38,660 nucleotides of DNA from Planctomycetota bacterium (GTDB lineage Bacteria > Planctomycetota > Planctomycetia > Pirellulales > UBA1268), in NCBI GenBank assembly GCA_027592945.1, contig JAQCJP010000005.1:1-38660 (forward strand). Direction: 5' to 3'. Below, one piece after another: positions 8,144-16,727 of this stretch. The notes beneath the pieces were generated by a model. The model saw only the letters and a program-made list of their open reading frames with translations. It had not been told where the DNA came from and did not search any database. The position numbers were made by a program, and so were the translations under genes. Positions within the stretch are counted from its first letter, which is position 1, and each line of letters begins with the position of its first letter.

Positions 8144-9508
8144 TCACTCCGGCAGCGGCCGACCACGGGTCTCCGGGGCGAACGGCAGGGCCAGCAGTCC
8201 CACGACGAACACGCCACACATCGCCAGTCCGGCAGCCCGGAGCGGCTCGTCACTCGCGCTGAAGACCCGGCTGCTGAGCAGCCCGATCGTCCAGGGCCCC
8301 GAGGCCGCCAGAAATCGGCCGACGTTGTAGCAGAAGGACGTGCCCGTGCTCCGCAGCGCAGTGGGGAAGAGTTCCGGGAAATAGATCGCGTAGCCGCCGA
8401 AGATGCCCAACATGAAGAAGCCCATCAGCGGGACGAGCGTGAAAATTTGCCAGGGACCTTCCAGAAACCGGAAGGTGACGGCCGTCATCAGAAGGGCTCC
8501 GCTGAAGGCCACGGCGAAGGCGATCCGCCGGTTCGTCCGCTGGGTGAAGGCGGTAAAGGCGAGCATCCCGGAGAAGGCACCGGCATTGAGCATCAGCGAT
8601 GTGGTCGCCTTCCATTGGCCGACCGCGCCCCTCAGGTCGCCACCGGTGAGCCCCTCGGCGGCCAGTCGCTTGCCCATCACCGAGCCGACCAGGTCAAACA
8701 CGAAAAACACGATCCCCCAGAGGGCGATCACGCCGGTGCAGGCCAGCACCAGTCCCACCAGGGCGTTGTGCCGCCAGCGGGGATGGCGAAACAGGGCTGC
8801 GTAGGAGCCCGCCTCCCCGGCCCCGCCCGCCTGCGACCGCATCTGCTGCCAGCGGTCGGGCTCTTTGAGCTTCCAGCGAACGACCACCGCCAAGATCGCC
8901 GGCAGCGCGCCGACGAGAAACATCAGCCGCCATTTCGCGAGCGACCCATCCAGCCCGCCGCTGCGTTCGAGCGTGCTGAGGCCCATCTCAACGAGAGCCG
9001 CTGCCACGTTGCCCACCGCCGAGAGCGCCTGCAGCAGCCCGAGGGCATGGGGCCGGGCCCTCTCGGGCATCACTTCGGCCACCAACGCCACGCCGACGGC
9101 AAACTCCCCGCCCACGCCCAGCCCGGTGAGAAACCGATAGGCGGCGAAGTCGGTGAAGCCCCGCGAGAAGCCGCTCAAGCCCGTGCAGAAGGAGTAGACG
9201 AGGATCGTGATCATCATCGTGCGGGCCCGGCCGATCCGGTCGCCGAGGCTCCCGAAGATCAGCCCACCGGTCGCCCAGCCGAGCACGAAGATGGCCGTCG
9301 CGTAGCCGCCGTATTCGGTGGGATCCTGGCCTGGCCCGAGCAGGTCGGCCATGGCCGGAGCCCGGGCGAGCAGGAAGAGTTGCTGGTCGAGACAGTCAAA
9401 CAGCCAGCCGAGCGCGGCGACCACGAGCACGAACCAGTGGTAGCGGGTCAGCCCGGCCCACCAGGGACCGCTCGGGGTGTCCTGCCTGTCTGCTGTCGCG
9501 CCGCTCAT
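8144..9508 (-). CDS. MFS transporter
   Basis: A 454-residue membrane protein with about 12 predicted helices. The loop 2-3 signature of the major facilitator superfamily is clear: GSLGDRIGRARTMM, following a helix with GWATGGLIFGS. A second loop, with PERARPHALGLLQALS and LKEPDRWQQM, fits the sugar/aromatic-acid:H+ symporter branch (motif RFLTGLGVGGEF in helix 4). A long central loop separates the halves. The substrate cannot be told. The start at 9508 (MSGATADRQDTP) is preceded by GGTGGCGAG; the open frame extends upstream but looks non-coding. It is divergent from the arginine catabolism cluster (190-base gap), so it could serve that pathway, but this is only inference. It may be read through into ileS. 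Confidence 0.88.
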   Translation of the reverse strand: MSGATADRQDTPSGPWWAGLTRYHWFVLVVAALGWLFDCLDQQLFLLARAPAMADLLGPGQDPTEYGGYATAIFVLGWATGGLIFGSLGDRIGRARTMMITILVYSFCTGLSGFSRGFTDFAAYRFLTGLGVGGEFAVGVALVAEVMPERARPHALGLLQALSAVGNVAAALVEMGLSTLERSGGLDGSLAKWRLMFLVGALPAILAVVVRWKLKEPDRWQQMRSQAGGAGEAGSYAALFRHPRWRHNALVGLVLACTGVIALWGIVFFVFDLVGSVMGKRLAAEGLTGGDLRGAVGQWKATTSLMLNAGAFSGMLAFTAFTQRTNRRIAFAVAFSGALLMTAVTFRFLEGPWQIFTLVPLMGFFMLGIFGGYAIYFPELFPTALRSTGTSFCYNVGRFLAASGPWTIGLLSSRVFSASDEPLRAAGLAMCGVFVVGLLALPFAPETRGRPLPE

Positions 9509-9620
9509 CTCGCCACCGTTGCTCCTGGCCGCCCTCGACTCGCTTCGGTGGACAAGTCTTGCCGATCCTCCGTCTGGTTGCCAATCGGCGCATGAACGAT
9601 CCGGCGGATCCCGATGCTCG

Positions 9621-9626
9621 TATAAT
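9621..9626 (+). promoter_or_regulatory. Candidate -10 element before the arginine catabolism cluster
   Basis: A perfect TATAAT stands alone in otherwise GC-rich DNA, about 70 bases before the M20 hydrolase start. No convincing -35 hexamer lies 16-18 bases upstream (the sequence there is GATCCG), so the assignment rests on the -10 match and position only. Confidence 0.25.
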
Positions 9627-9698
9627 CGGGAGAAAGCGGCGGTGATCGACGGCACGTCTTTGGAGACCGGGAGGCACCGCTCGTGAGCGAGGCGTGGC

Positions 9699-10916
9699 AT
9701 GCCAGCGGGGCGGGCCGAGATGCTTGCGTGGATCGACCGGCAGCAGGATCGGCTGCTGGAGACGGTCGCGGCCTGGGCGGGAATCAGCTCCTGGAGTCGC
9801 GATCCGGGTGGGATCGAGGCGATGCAAACCGCAGCAGCCCAGGCCTTTGGCTGCCTCGGGCCGGTCAGCCGGATTCCGGCGCGCCCCCGCGAGGAGATCA
9901 CCGACACCGGCGAGGAGCGTTTGGTCGCCGTCGCAGATATCCTGTCGGTGCGGCGGGAGGCTGCCGCAGCTCGCCCCCGGGTTCTGCTTGGCATCCATCT
10001 CGACACGGTTCATCCGCCGGGGCCCGCCTGCCCGCCGGTGGAACTCGCCGAGCATGGCCGCATCCTCCGCGGCCCTGGCGTCGCCGACGCCAAGGGTGGC
10101 CTGGCGGTGATGCTGGTTGCGATCGAGGCCTTCGAGCGGTACGGACCGGCCGACCGGCTCGGCTGGGAGGTCTTCATCAACGCCGACGAAGAGCTTGGCT
10201 CGCCGGGCTCCGGTCCGTTCCTCGCAGAGGCGGCGGCTCGCAACGATCTCGGGCTGCTCTACGAGCCGGCGATCGACGACGCCGGCACGCTGGCCGGGGC
10301 CCGCAAGGGCTCGGGCAACTTCACGATCGTCATCCGCGGCCGGGCGGCTCACGCCGGCCGCCACTTTGCAGACGGCCGCAACGCCCTGACGGTCGCCGCC
10401 CGGCTGGCCCTGGCCTGCGATCGGCTCAACGCCGCCGGCCGCGACCTGACCGTCAACGTCGCGGCCCTCCACGGCGGCGAGGCCTTCAACGTGGTGCCCG
10501 ACCTGGCGGTGCTGCGGGTCAACGTGCGGGCCACCACCGCCGACGACGCCGGTTGGGCAACCAGCCGGCTGCAGGAGGCCGTCACGCAGGCCGATGACAC
10601 CGAGGGCTGCTCGGCCACGCTGCATGGAACCTTTCACTGCCCGCCCAAGCCGCTCGACGCCCTGACGCGGGCCCTGCTCGAGCGGGTGACGGCCGCCGGC
10701 GCGACGCTGGGGCTGGGCATCGAGCAGCAGCCGACCGGCGGGGTCTGCGACGGCAACAAGCTCGCCGCTGCCGGGCTGCCGACGATCGACACGCTCGGGG
10801 TACGGGGAGGCGGCATCCACAGCCCTGCTGAATACCTCGTGGTCGAGAGCCTCGTCGAACGCGCCAAGCTCTCGGCGGTTGTGCTCGCGGAGCTCGCCGC
10901 AAGGGGGCTGCCGTGA
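9699..10916 (+). CDS. M20-family metallohydrolase (ArgE/DapE/CPG2-like)
   Basis: A 405-residue zinc hydrolase that would cleave an amide bond of an N-acyl amino acid or dipeptide in the cytoplasm. The di-zinc M20 motifs are present: H100 and D102 in GIHLDTVHPP, D130 in GPGVADAKGG, E164-E165 in NADEELGSPGSG, the lid-domain segment GRAAHAGRHFADGRNAL, and the final zinc histidine in GGGIHSPAEYL. The start at 9699 has GAGG six bases upstream; ATG 9720 is an alternative. It is first in the cluster with astA, astD and astB. AstE (succinylglutamate desuccinylase, normally an unrelated M14-like enzyme) is missing, so this enzyme may remove succinate from succinylglutamate. That role is inferred from context; the family assignment is firm. 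Confidence 0.88.
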   Translation: MPAGRAEMLAWIDRQQDRLLETVAAWAGISSWSRDPGGIEAMQTAAAQAFGCLGPVSRIPARPREEITDTGEERLVAVADILSVRREAAAARPRVLLGIHLDTVHPPGPACPPVELAEHGRILRGPGVADAKGGLAVMLVAIEAFERYGPADRLGWEVFINADEELGSPGSGPFLAEAAARNDLGLLYEPAIDDAGTLAGARKGSGNFTIVIRGRAAHAGRHFADGRNALTVAARLALACDRLNAAGRDLTVNVAALHGGEAFNVVPDLAVLRVNVRATTADDAGWATSRLQEAVTQADDTEGCSATLHGTFHCPPKPLDALTRALLERVTAAGATLGLGIEQQPTGGVCDGNKLAAAGLPTIDTLGVRGGGIHSPAEYLVVESLVERAKLSAVVLAELAARGLP

Positions 10917-10998
10917 GCGACCCGCGAGCCGCCCGAGGCGGCCCCGATGATAGCCCTGAAAGACCGTTGGCCGACGCAGCCCGACAAGGAGTGACGGA

Positions 10999-12030
10999 AT
11001 GTTCGTGATTCGCCCAGTGCGAGCTGACGACCTCGACGGGCTGGTCGCCCTGGCCGGCCTGACCTCCTTTGGTCTGACCACCCTGCCGCGCGACGCCGAC
11101 TATCTGGCAGGTCGAATCCGTGACTCGGAAGAGGGCTTCCGCCGCCTTGGCGACGAGCGGCCCCGGGGTGAGGCCTATCTGTTCGTCCTGGAAGACACGA
11201 CCAGCGGGCGGCTCGTGGGGACCGCCGGCATCATTTCCAAGGTCGGGGGCTTCGAACCGTTCTATGCCTACCGGATCGAGACCAGCGTGCACGAGTCGAA
11301 GATGCTCGGCATCCGCAAGGAGATCCAGACGCTCCATCTCGAGGCGGAACACGACGGCCCCTGCGAGATCGGCAGCATGTTTCTCCACCCCGACACCCGC
11401 TCCCGCGGAATCGGCCGCGTCCTCTCGCTGTCACGTTTCTTGTTCATTGCCGAGCATCCCTGGAGCTTCGACGAGACGGTGATCGCCGAGATGCGGGGCG
11501 TGATCGACGATTCGGGCCGCAGCGACTTCTGGGACGCGGTTGGCAAGCACTTCTTTGAGATCGACTTCCCCAAAGCCGACTACCTGAGCCTGCTCAACAA
11601 GCGGTTTATCGCCGACCTGATGCCGCACCATCCGATCTACATTCCGCTCCTGCCACCGGCGGCGCAGGCCGTGATCGGCCAGGTCCACCCCGACACGCGG
11701 CCCGCCCTGGCGATTCTCGAAGGCGAGGGCTTTTCGTTCACCGGGATGGTCGACGTTTTCGAGGCCGGGCCGGTCGTCAGCTGCCCCCGCGATGAGCTGC
11801 GGCTCGTCCGCCAGAGCGAGCGGACAGCGGTGGTCGAGCTGAGCGACACGCCTGCCGATGCGGGCGAGTGGATCGTCGGCACCTGCGGGATCAGCTTCCG
11901 GGCCTGCCGGTCACCGCTCGAGCGGCTGGCCGACGGAGGCGTGCGGCTGCCCCGGGAGGCGGCCGCCGCCCTGGGGGTCGAGCCGGGCGACACGATCCGA
12001 ATCGGCCCCCTGCGGAGCAGCAAGCCATGA
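10999..12030 (+). CDS. astA: Arginine N-succinyltransferase
   Basis: First step of the AST pathway: L-arginine plus succinyl-CoA gives N2-succinylarginine. The 343-residue length and GNAT-fold sequence fit AstA throughout: N-terminal FVIRPVRADDLDGLVALA, the segment EIGSMFLHPDTRSRGIGRVL (acyl-CoA pyrophosphate loop), WDAVGKHFFEIDFPKADYL, and MPHHPIYIPLLP. AAGGAG lies seven bases before the ATG. The gene begins 82 bases after the M20 hydrolase and its TGA overlaps the astD start in an ATGA, indicating translational coupling. The C-terminal 30 residues after CGISFRACRSP are less conserved in the family. Confidence 0.93.
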   Translation: MFVIRPVRADDLDGLVALAGLTSFGLTTLPRDADYLAGRIRDSEEGFRRLGDERPRGEAYLFVLEDTTSGRLVGTAGIISKVGGFEPFYAYRIETSVHESKMLGIRKEIQTLHLEAEHDGPCEIGSMFLHPDTRSRGIGRVLSLSRFLFIAEHPWSFDETVIAEMRGVIDDSGRSDFWDAVGKHFFEIDFPKADYLSLLNKRFIADLMPHHPIYIPLLPPAAQAVIGQVHPDTRPALAILEGEGFSFTGMVDVFEAGPVVSCPRDELRLVRQSERTAVVELSDTPADAGEWIVGTCGISFRACRSPLERLADGGVRLPREAAAALGVEPGDTIRIGPLRSSKP

Positions 12031-13526
12031 GCCACGCAGCGACGCCAGCCGCCGCACAGTACATCGCGGGCCGCTGGGTCCGTGGTGGCGGATCACGGTT
12101 CGCCTCGACCAGCCCGGCGACGGGAGAGACGGTCTGGTCTGGCGAGTCGGCCGCCGCGGCGGACGTCGCCGCTGCAGTCGCCGCTGCCCGCGAAGCCCAG
12201 CCCGCCTGGGCTGCCCGCTCGGCCGCCGAACGGATCGCCCTGCTGGAGGCCTGCAGCCGCGAGCTCGAGTCGGGCGGGGCCGAACTGGCGGCGGCCATTT
12301 CGCTGGAAACGGGGAAGCCGCGGTGGGAGGCCACCGGTGAGCTGGCGGCCATGGTCGGCAAGGTGCCGGCCACGATCGCTGCCTGGCAGGCGCGGCAGCA
12401 GGACGAGGTCAGCGGCGAGCCTGGCAGCGGCGGCGATGTCGCGGCCACTCGCTACCGTCCCCACGGCGTCTTGGCCGTCCTCGGCCCGTTCAACTTTCCC
12501 GGCCACATCCCCCACGGCCACATCGTGCCCGCCCTGCTGGCCGGCAATACCGTCGTCTTCAAGCCGAGCGAGCTGGCCCCGCTGGCTGGCCGGCGGATGC
12601 TTGAAAGCTGGGAGCGGGCGGGACTGCCTCCCGGCGTGATCAATCTGGTGCAGGGCGGGCGGGAGACGGGCGAGGCGTTGGCGGCCCACCCCGCGCACGA
12701 CGGGATTCTCTTCACCGGCAGCTATCAGACCGGCGTCGCCCTCCGGCAGATGCTGGTGGCGGAGCCGGGCAAAATGCTGGCCCTGGAACTGGGCGGCAAC
12801 AACCCGCTGGTCGTCCACGACGTGGACGACCTCGATGCCGCCGCCAGCCTCACGATCCTCTCGGCCTATCCCTCCGCCGGCCAGCGATGCACCTGCGCCC
12901 GCCGGCTGATCGTGCCGGAGTCGTCCCGGGGGCAGGCCTTCATCGACCGGCTCACCGCTCGGATCGCCGGGATTCGCGTCGGCCTCCCGGCCGATGAGCC
13001 GGAGCCCTTTATGGGGCCGGTGATTCACAAGGCGGCCGCCCGTCAGCTGCTTGAAGCCCAGGCCGATCTGCTGGCCCGGGGCGGCGTCGCCCTGCGGGCG
13101 ATGGAACAGCAACGGGGCATCGCCACGCTCCTCTCACCGGGGCTGATCGACGTGACCGACGTGGCCCACCGGCATGACGCCGAGTGGTTCGGCCCGCTGC
13201 TCCAGCTCGTTCGGGTGCCCGACTTCGAGGCCGCGATCGCCGAGGCCAATGCCACCACCTACGGCCTGGCCGCCGCCCTGCTGAGCGACAGCCGCCCGCT
13301 CTGGGAGCATTTCCGCCGCGACGTGCGGGCGGGGGTGGTCAACTGGAACCGGCAGACGACCGGCGCCTCGGGACGGCTCCCCTTTGGCGGCGTCGGCCAC
13401 AGCGGGAATCATCGCCCCAGCGGCTTCTTCGCGATCGACTACTGCGGCTATCCGGTCGCCTCGCTCGAACGGGAGCGGGTCGGGCCACCGCCTCTGCCCC
13501 CGGGCTTGGGCGCGGAAGCCGGCTGA
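12027..13526 (+). CDS. astD: Succinylglutamate semialdehyde dehydrogenase
   Basis: NAD-dependent oxidation of N-succinylglutamate 5-semialdehyde to succinylglutamate, fourth step of the AST pathway. The 499-residue aldehyde dehydrogenase has FNFPGH at 155-160, the catalytic glutamate E254 in LELGGNNP, the catalytic cysteine C288 in AGQRCTCARR, and the C-terminal NWNRQTTGASGRLPFGGVG segment characteristic of AstD. The Q and T residues around the cysteine fit the AstD subgroup rather than general aldehyde dehydrogenases. The start overlaps the astA stop by four bases (ATGA). The frame is open further upstream inside astA, but the coupling and the family start support 12027. Confidence 0.93.
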   Translation: MSHAATPAAAQYIAGRWVRGGGSRFASTSPATGETVWSGESAAAADVAAAVAAAREAQPAWAARSAAERIALLEACSRELESGGAELAAAISLETGKPRWEATGELAAMVGKVPATIAAWQARQQDEVSGEPGSGGDVAATRYRPHGVLAVLGPFNFPGHIPHGHIVPALLAGNTVVFKPSELAPLAGRRMLESWERAGLPPGVINLVQGGRETGEALAAHPAHDGILFTGSYQTGVALRQMLVAEPGKMLALELGGNNPLVVHDVDDLDAAASLTILSAYPSAGQRCTCARRLIVPESSRGQAFIDRLTARIAGIRVGLPADEPEPFMGPVIHKAAARQLLEAQADLLARGGVALRAMEQQRGIATLLSPGLIDVTDVAHRHDAEWFGPLLQLVRVPDFEAAIAEANATTYGLAAALLSDSRPLWEHFRRDVRAGVVNWNRQTTGASGRLPFGGVGHSGNHRPSGFFAIDYCGYPVASLERERVGPPPLPPGLGAEAG

Positions 13527-13539
13527 ACGAGATTGACCA

Positions 13540-14877
13540 ATGCAGGCGATGGAACTCAACCTCGATGGCCTCGTCGGCCCGACCCATCACTACGGCGGGC
13601 TGGGCCTGGGCAATCTCGCCTCGCAGCGGCACCGCCACCAAGTCTCGAATCCGCGGGCGGCAGCCCTCGAAGGGCTTGCCAAGATGCGGCTGCTCGTGTC
13701 GCTGGGCCTTCCACAGGCGGTCCTCCCGCCGCAGGAACGGCCGCTCATCCCGGCGCTCCGGCGGCTTGGCTTTGCCGGTGGCGACCGGGCGGTCGTGGCG
13801 GCCGCCGCCCGCACGGCTCCCGGCCTCCTCTCGGCAGCCACCAGCAGCTCAGCGATGTGGGCGGCCAACGCGGCGACCGTCTCCCCCGCTGCCGACACTG
13901 CCGACGGCCGTCTCCATCTCACCCCGGCGAATCTCGTCAGCCAGTTTCATCGCTCGCTCGAGCCGCCGGGCACCGCCGCCGCCCTGGCCCGGATCTTTCC
14001 GGCGACCGATCGGGTCACGATCCATCAGCCGCTGCCGGCCAGCTGCGAACTGGCCGACGAAGGGGCGGCCAATCATCTGCGGATCTGCCGGACCCATGGC
14101 GAGCCTGGCCTCGAGGTCTTCGTGTATGGCCGCGACACCATCGGCACCCCCGGCGGCCGGCACCCGGCCCGCCAATCGCTGGCCGCGTCGCAGTCAGTCG
14201 CCCGGCTGCACGGCCTCGCGGCCGCCCGCACGCTCTTCCTCCGGCAGCACCCCGCCGCGATCGAGGCGGGCGTGTTTCACAACGACGTGATCGCGGTGGC
14301 AAACGAGCATCTGCTCTTGGCCCACGAGCGGGCCTGGGCCGAAGGCCCGGCGGCTGCCGCGGCGATCCGCGAGGCTTTTGCCAACGGCTGCGGCGGGGAC
14401 CTCGTGTTGATCGAGGTGAGCGAGCGGGAGCTCACCCTGGCCGACGCCGTCTCGACCTACTTGTTCAACAGCCAACTGGTCACGCTCCCCGCCGGCGGAA
14501 TGGCATTGATCTGCCCGGCGGAGTGTCGCCAGCACGAGGCCACCAGCCGCTGGCTCGACGGCCTGCTCGCCGCCGACAATTCCGTGGTGGCCGTGCATCC
14601 GGTGGAGGTGCGGCAGAGCATGCAAAACGGCGGCGGGCCGGCCTGCCTGCGGCTGCGGGTGGTGCTCAGCAAAGCAGACCTGGCAGCTGTGCATCCGGGG
14701 GTCGTGGCGACGCCGAGGCTCCTCGATGTGCTCGAGGCCTGGGTGCGGCGGCACTACCGCGACCGGCTGACGGTCGAGGATCTCGCCGATCCGGCGTTGC
14801 TCGACGAGGTCTCTCAGGCACTCGACGAACTCACCGGGCTGCTCGACCTGCCAACGCTGTATCCGTTTCAGCGGTGA
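13540..14877 (+). CDS. astB: N-succinylarginine dihydrolase
   Basis: Converts N2-succinylarginine to N2-succinylornithine, two ammonia and CO2. The 445-residue length matches AstB. Conserved segments include DGLVGPTHHYGGL at the N-terminus, NPRAAALEGLAKM, DEGAANHLR with H179, GVFHNDVIAV with H247, and the catalytic cysteine C369 in GGGPACLRLRVVLS; the C-terminus ends LYPFQR as in the E. coli enzyme. It begins 13 bases after astD and is the last gene of the cluster. Repeat copy A follows it with its hairpin and T run in the right orientation for a terminator. ATG 13549 (MELNLDG) is an alternative start. Confidence 0.95.
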   Translation: MQAMELNLDGLVGPTHHYGGLGLGNLASQRHRHQVSNPRAAALEGLAKMRLLVSLGLPQAVLPPQERPLIPALRRLGFAGGDRAVVAAAARTAPGLLSAATSSSAMWAANAATVSPAADTADGRLHLTPANLVSQFHRSLEPPGTAAALARIFPATDRVTIHQPLPASCELADEGAANHLRICRTHGEPGLEVFVYGRDTIGTPGGRHPARQSLAASQSVARLHGLAAARTLFLRQHPAAIEAGVFHNDVIAVANEHLLLAHERAWAEGPAAAAAIREAFANGCGGDLVLIEVSERELTLADAVSTYLFNSQLVTLPAGGMALICPAECRQHEATSRWLDGLLAADNSVVAVHPVEVRQSMQNGGGPACLRLRVVLSKADLAAVHPGVVATPRLLDVLEAWVRRHYRDRLTVEDLADPALLDEVSQALDELTGLLDLPTLYPFQR

Positions 14878-14892
14878 GCGGAGCACGGCCGC

Positions 14893-15025
14893 AGGGGCGA
14901 AGTCCCGGGGGTTGGGCGAGAGTGAACGTGGATTGGGCGGGTTGGTGGTGAACGCGGGTTGGCAATCGAGAGTTGGGCGGCCCAATGTCCCGCCGTTCCC
15001 CCGGCTCGCGCCGGGGGGCTTTGAT
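14893..15025 (+). repeat. Intergenic repeat family, copy A
   Basis: Homologous to copies B and C. Shared blocks, in order, are GATTGGGCGGGTTGGTG, a TGGCAATCG-type block, GAGTTGGGCGGCCC, CCCGCCGT, and the hairpin. It lies directly downstream of astB in the sense orientation. The repeat together with the inverted repeat at 15107-15238 accounts for much of the 381-base gene-free stretch 14878-15258. Confidence 0.75.
14998..15022 (+). terminator. GC hairpin with short T run after astB
   Basis: CCCCCGGC (14998-15005) pairs with GCCGGGGG (15010-15017) around a TCGC loop, followed by GCTTT. It is placed and oriented as an intrinsic terminator for the M20-astA-astD-astB cluster. The T run is short, so efficiency is uncertain. 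Confidence 0.5.
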
Positions 15026-15106
15026 GGAAAAGGGGACTGGCTCCGAGCGAAGCGAGGTTTCTGCCCCCTTGTCCAGCACGAGGACGCACGGAATACGGGT
15101 TCGCGA

Positions 15107-15238
15107 GGGGTGAGCCCGTGCCAATCGAGCGGCGTAGAAATCCGAGCGGAGTCAGGATGACGAAGCGAGGAGTTCTCCGAGCGAGCGGAGGGCAGGATGC
15201 CCACAGCGAGCGTCCGCAAGATGGCACGGGCTCACCCC
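15107..15238. repeat. Pair of 17-bp perfect inverted repeats about 98 bases apart
   Basis: GGGGTGAGCCCGTGCCA at 15107-15123 is matched exactly by its reverse complement at 15222-15238. TTCGCG lies just outside each arm, so the similarity extends with a few-base indel. The spacer is rich in GAGCGA/GAAGCGAGG motifs and has no convincing reading frame. It could be a small palindromic repeat (BIME-like or MITE-like) or a long stem-loop between astB and the PEP-CTERM gene. Confidence 0.5.
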
Positions 15239-15258
15239 GAGCCCGCGAAATGATTGCA

Positions 15259-16353
15259 TCAGGCTGGCTGTGCTCGTCGAGGGCGGCGGATGACGGGGAC
15301 AAGCAGTCCGGCGGCGGCGAGCATCAAAGCGACCGTGCCCGGCTCGGGGACGACCGAGAGCGAGTAGAGATCCTGGGAGAGGCCGCCGCCGTCGTCGGAA
15401 ATCAACAGCAGGCTCGTCGAGCCGTCGGCCAGCGGCGGGCCGTAGGTCATGCCCTCGAAGTTGGAACTTCCGAAGGAGCCCTCCCAGAGGAGCGTCTTGG
15501 CCAGAGGCGTGAAACCGCCAGCGTCGATCGTCGGTAGCGCGGAGACGTCGCTGGCCGCGAGCAGATCAACCCCGTAAAGCCGGGAGCGAAACGTCGGCAC
15601 GACCGCGCCGCCAAGTTCCCGCTCGAGCACGAGCAGCGTCGTCGCCGACCAGGGGAGGACATCGACCACCCCGCTCCGCTCGGCCGAGATGAAGGGATTG
15701 AGGGCGGAGATCGGGTCGGTGCGGTAGGCCCATTGGCCTGCCGGCGTGAGCGTCTCGGCAAACCGTTGAATCCGCACCCACGTGCCAGCGGTGGTCGTGG
15801 AGAGCGGGCCGTCGGGCACCAGAGCCTCCTCGTTGGCGGTCCAGAGGCCGCCGGGGCCGTAGGCGAGCGACTCGAGGCCCATGTTGCTCTGCACGTTGGC
15901 CGATGCGTAGATCGCCGGCACACTCACCCCGCCGAGCGTGCCGCCGGTCACGGCGTCGAACTGCGTGATCGTCGAGGCGACCTCATCGGCCACGAACACG
16001 GTCCCGGTGCCGGCTCGATAAGCGATTCCCTCGGAATCACTGCCGAGGCCCGGGGCGGCAAGCGAGCCGGTCACCGCAGCCGACGAGATAAAGCCTGTCG
16101 CCGGGTCGACCGCGATTCCCACGGTCCAGAGCGACCCCGCCCCGTTGTCGCCAACCGCGAGGTAGTCGCTGCCACCGGTCCAGGTCAGGCCGCTGAGTTC
16201 GGCAGCGGCGGTGCTGCCGGAGGAGAGGGCGACGACGCCCTGGCCGGGGTCGATCACCGCGGGCAGCGCGGCCGCCACCGGCCGGCCACTACCCCAAAGG
16301 CACGCGACCGCCCCGACCACGCGGCACACGATCAGCAGCCGAACCGCTCGCAT
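15259..16353 (-). CDS. Phytase-like esterase domain protein with PEP-CTERM anchor
   Basis: A 364-residue predicted exported protein. The start at 16353 (MRAVRLLIVCRVVG) has GGAGG seven bases upstream. After the signal peptide, the body has repeated beta-propeller-like segments: ELSGLTWTGGSDYLAVGDNG, DSEGIAYRAGTGTVFVADE, GLESLAYGPGGLWTANEEAL and NFEGMTYGPPLADGS. These fit the 'esterase-like activity of phytase' family (PF13449), whose members are secreted. The C-terminus VVPEPGTVALMLAAAGLL followed by RRPRR is a PEP-CTERM signal, implying exosortase-dependent anchoring. The substrate is unknown. Upstream is repeat copy B; downstream is the inverted repeat pair. Confidence 0.8.
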   Translation of the reverse strand: MRAVRLLIVCRVVGAVACLWGSGRPVAAALPAVIDPGQGVVALSSGSTAAAELSGLTWTGGSDYLAVGDNGAGSLWTVGIAVDPATGFISSAAVTGSLAAPGLGSDSEGIAYRAGTGTVFVADEVASTITQFDAVTGGTLGGVSVPAIYASANVQSNMGLESLAYGPGGLWTANEEALVPDGPLSTTTAGTWVRIQRFAETLTPAGQWAYRTDPISALNPFISAERSGVVDVLPWSATTLLVLERELGGAVVPTFRSRLYGVDLLAASDVSALPTIDAGGFTPLAKTLLWEGSFGSSNFEGMTYGPPLADGSTSLLLISDDGGGLSQDLYSLSVVPEPGTVALMLAAAGLLVPVIRRPRRAQPA

Positions 16354-16385
16354 CACCACACCTCCACCTCCAAAGTCTACCACCT

Positions 16386-16535
16386 CCATGGAAGCCCCTC
16401 GGCGCGAGCCGGGGGGACGGCGGGCCGTTGGGCCGCCCAACTCCCGATTGCCACCCAGCCTCCATCACCAACCCGCCCAATCCGAGTTCACAACCAAGCC
16501 ATCCCCGACACTTCGCCAGCCGACGGCGGGCCGTT
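16386..16535 (-). repeat. Intergenic repeat family, copy B
   Basis: Reverse-strand copy of the repeat seen at 14893-15025. It shares GATTGGGCGGGTTGGTG, the TGGCAATCG block, GAGTTGGGCGGCCC and a CCCGCCGTCCCC-hairpin end. The hairpin is at 16395-16416 with a GCGA loop on the plus strand. It lies downstream of thiD in sense orientation. With copy C it also shares a far end reading CCAGCCGACGGC on the plus strand. The rest of the gene-free stretch 16354-16727, about 190 bases up to the thiD stop, shows nothing I can name. Confidence 0.72.
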
Positions 16536-16727
16536 GGGTTTTCCCATGCGGGTTGTCCGCCGGGGCCGGCGGTGACGTGCTCGTGCGCCGGGGGATTTTG
16601 CTACAGGGTGCTCGTCCGGCCGAATGAACGTCGCTGCTGAGGCGCAAAGATTCCCCGGCTTCTGCGCGTGCCTCCGACCGCCCCCTCCCCCTAGAAACCC
16701 CTCAACGCGAGCCCGTACCATCTCGCC

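Noticed and set aside
14912-15160. Small frames inside repeat copies A and B giving similar peptides (VGRPNxPP-type)
   Set aside because: The similarity follows from the DNA repeat itself. The peptides differ at their ends and lack starts and ribosome sites, so I treat the repeats as non-coding.
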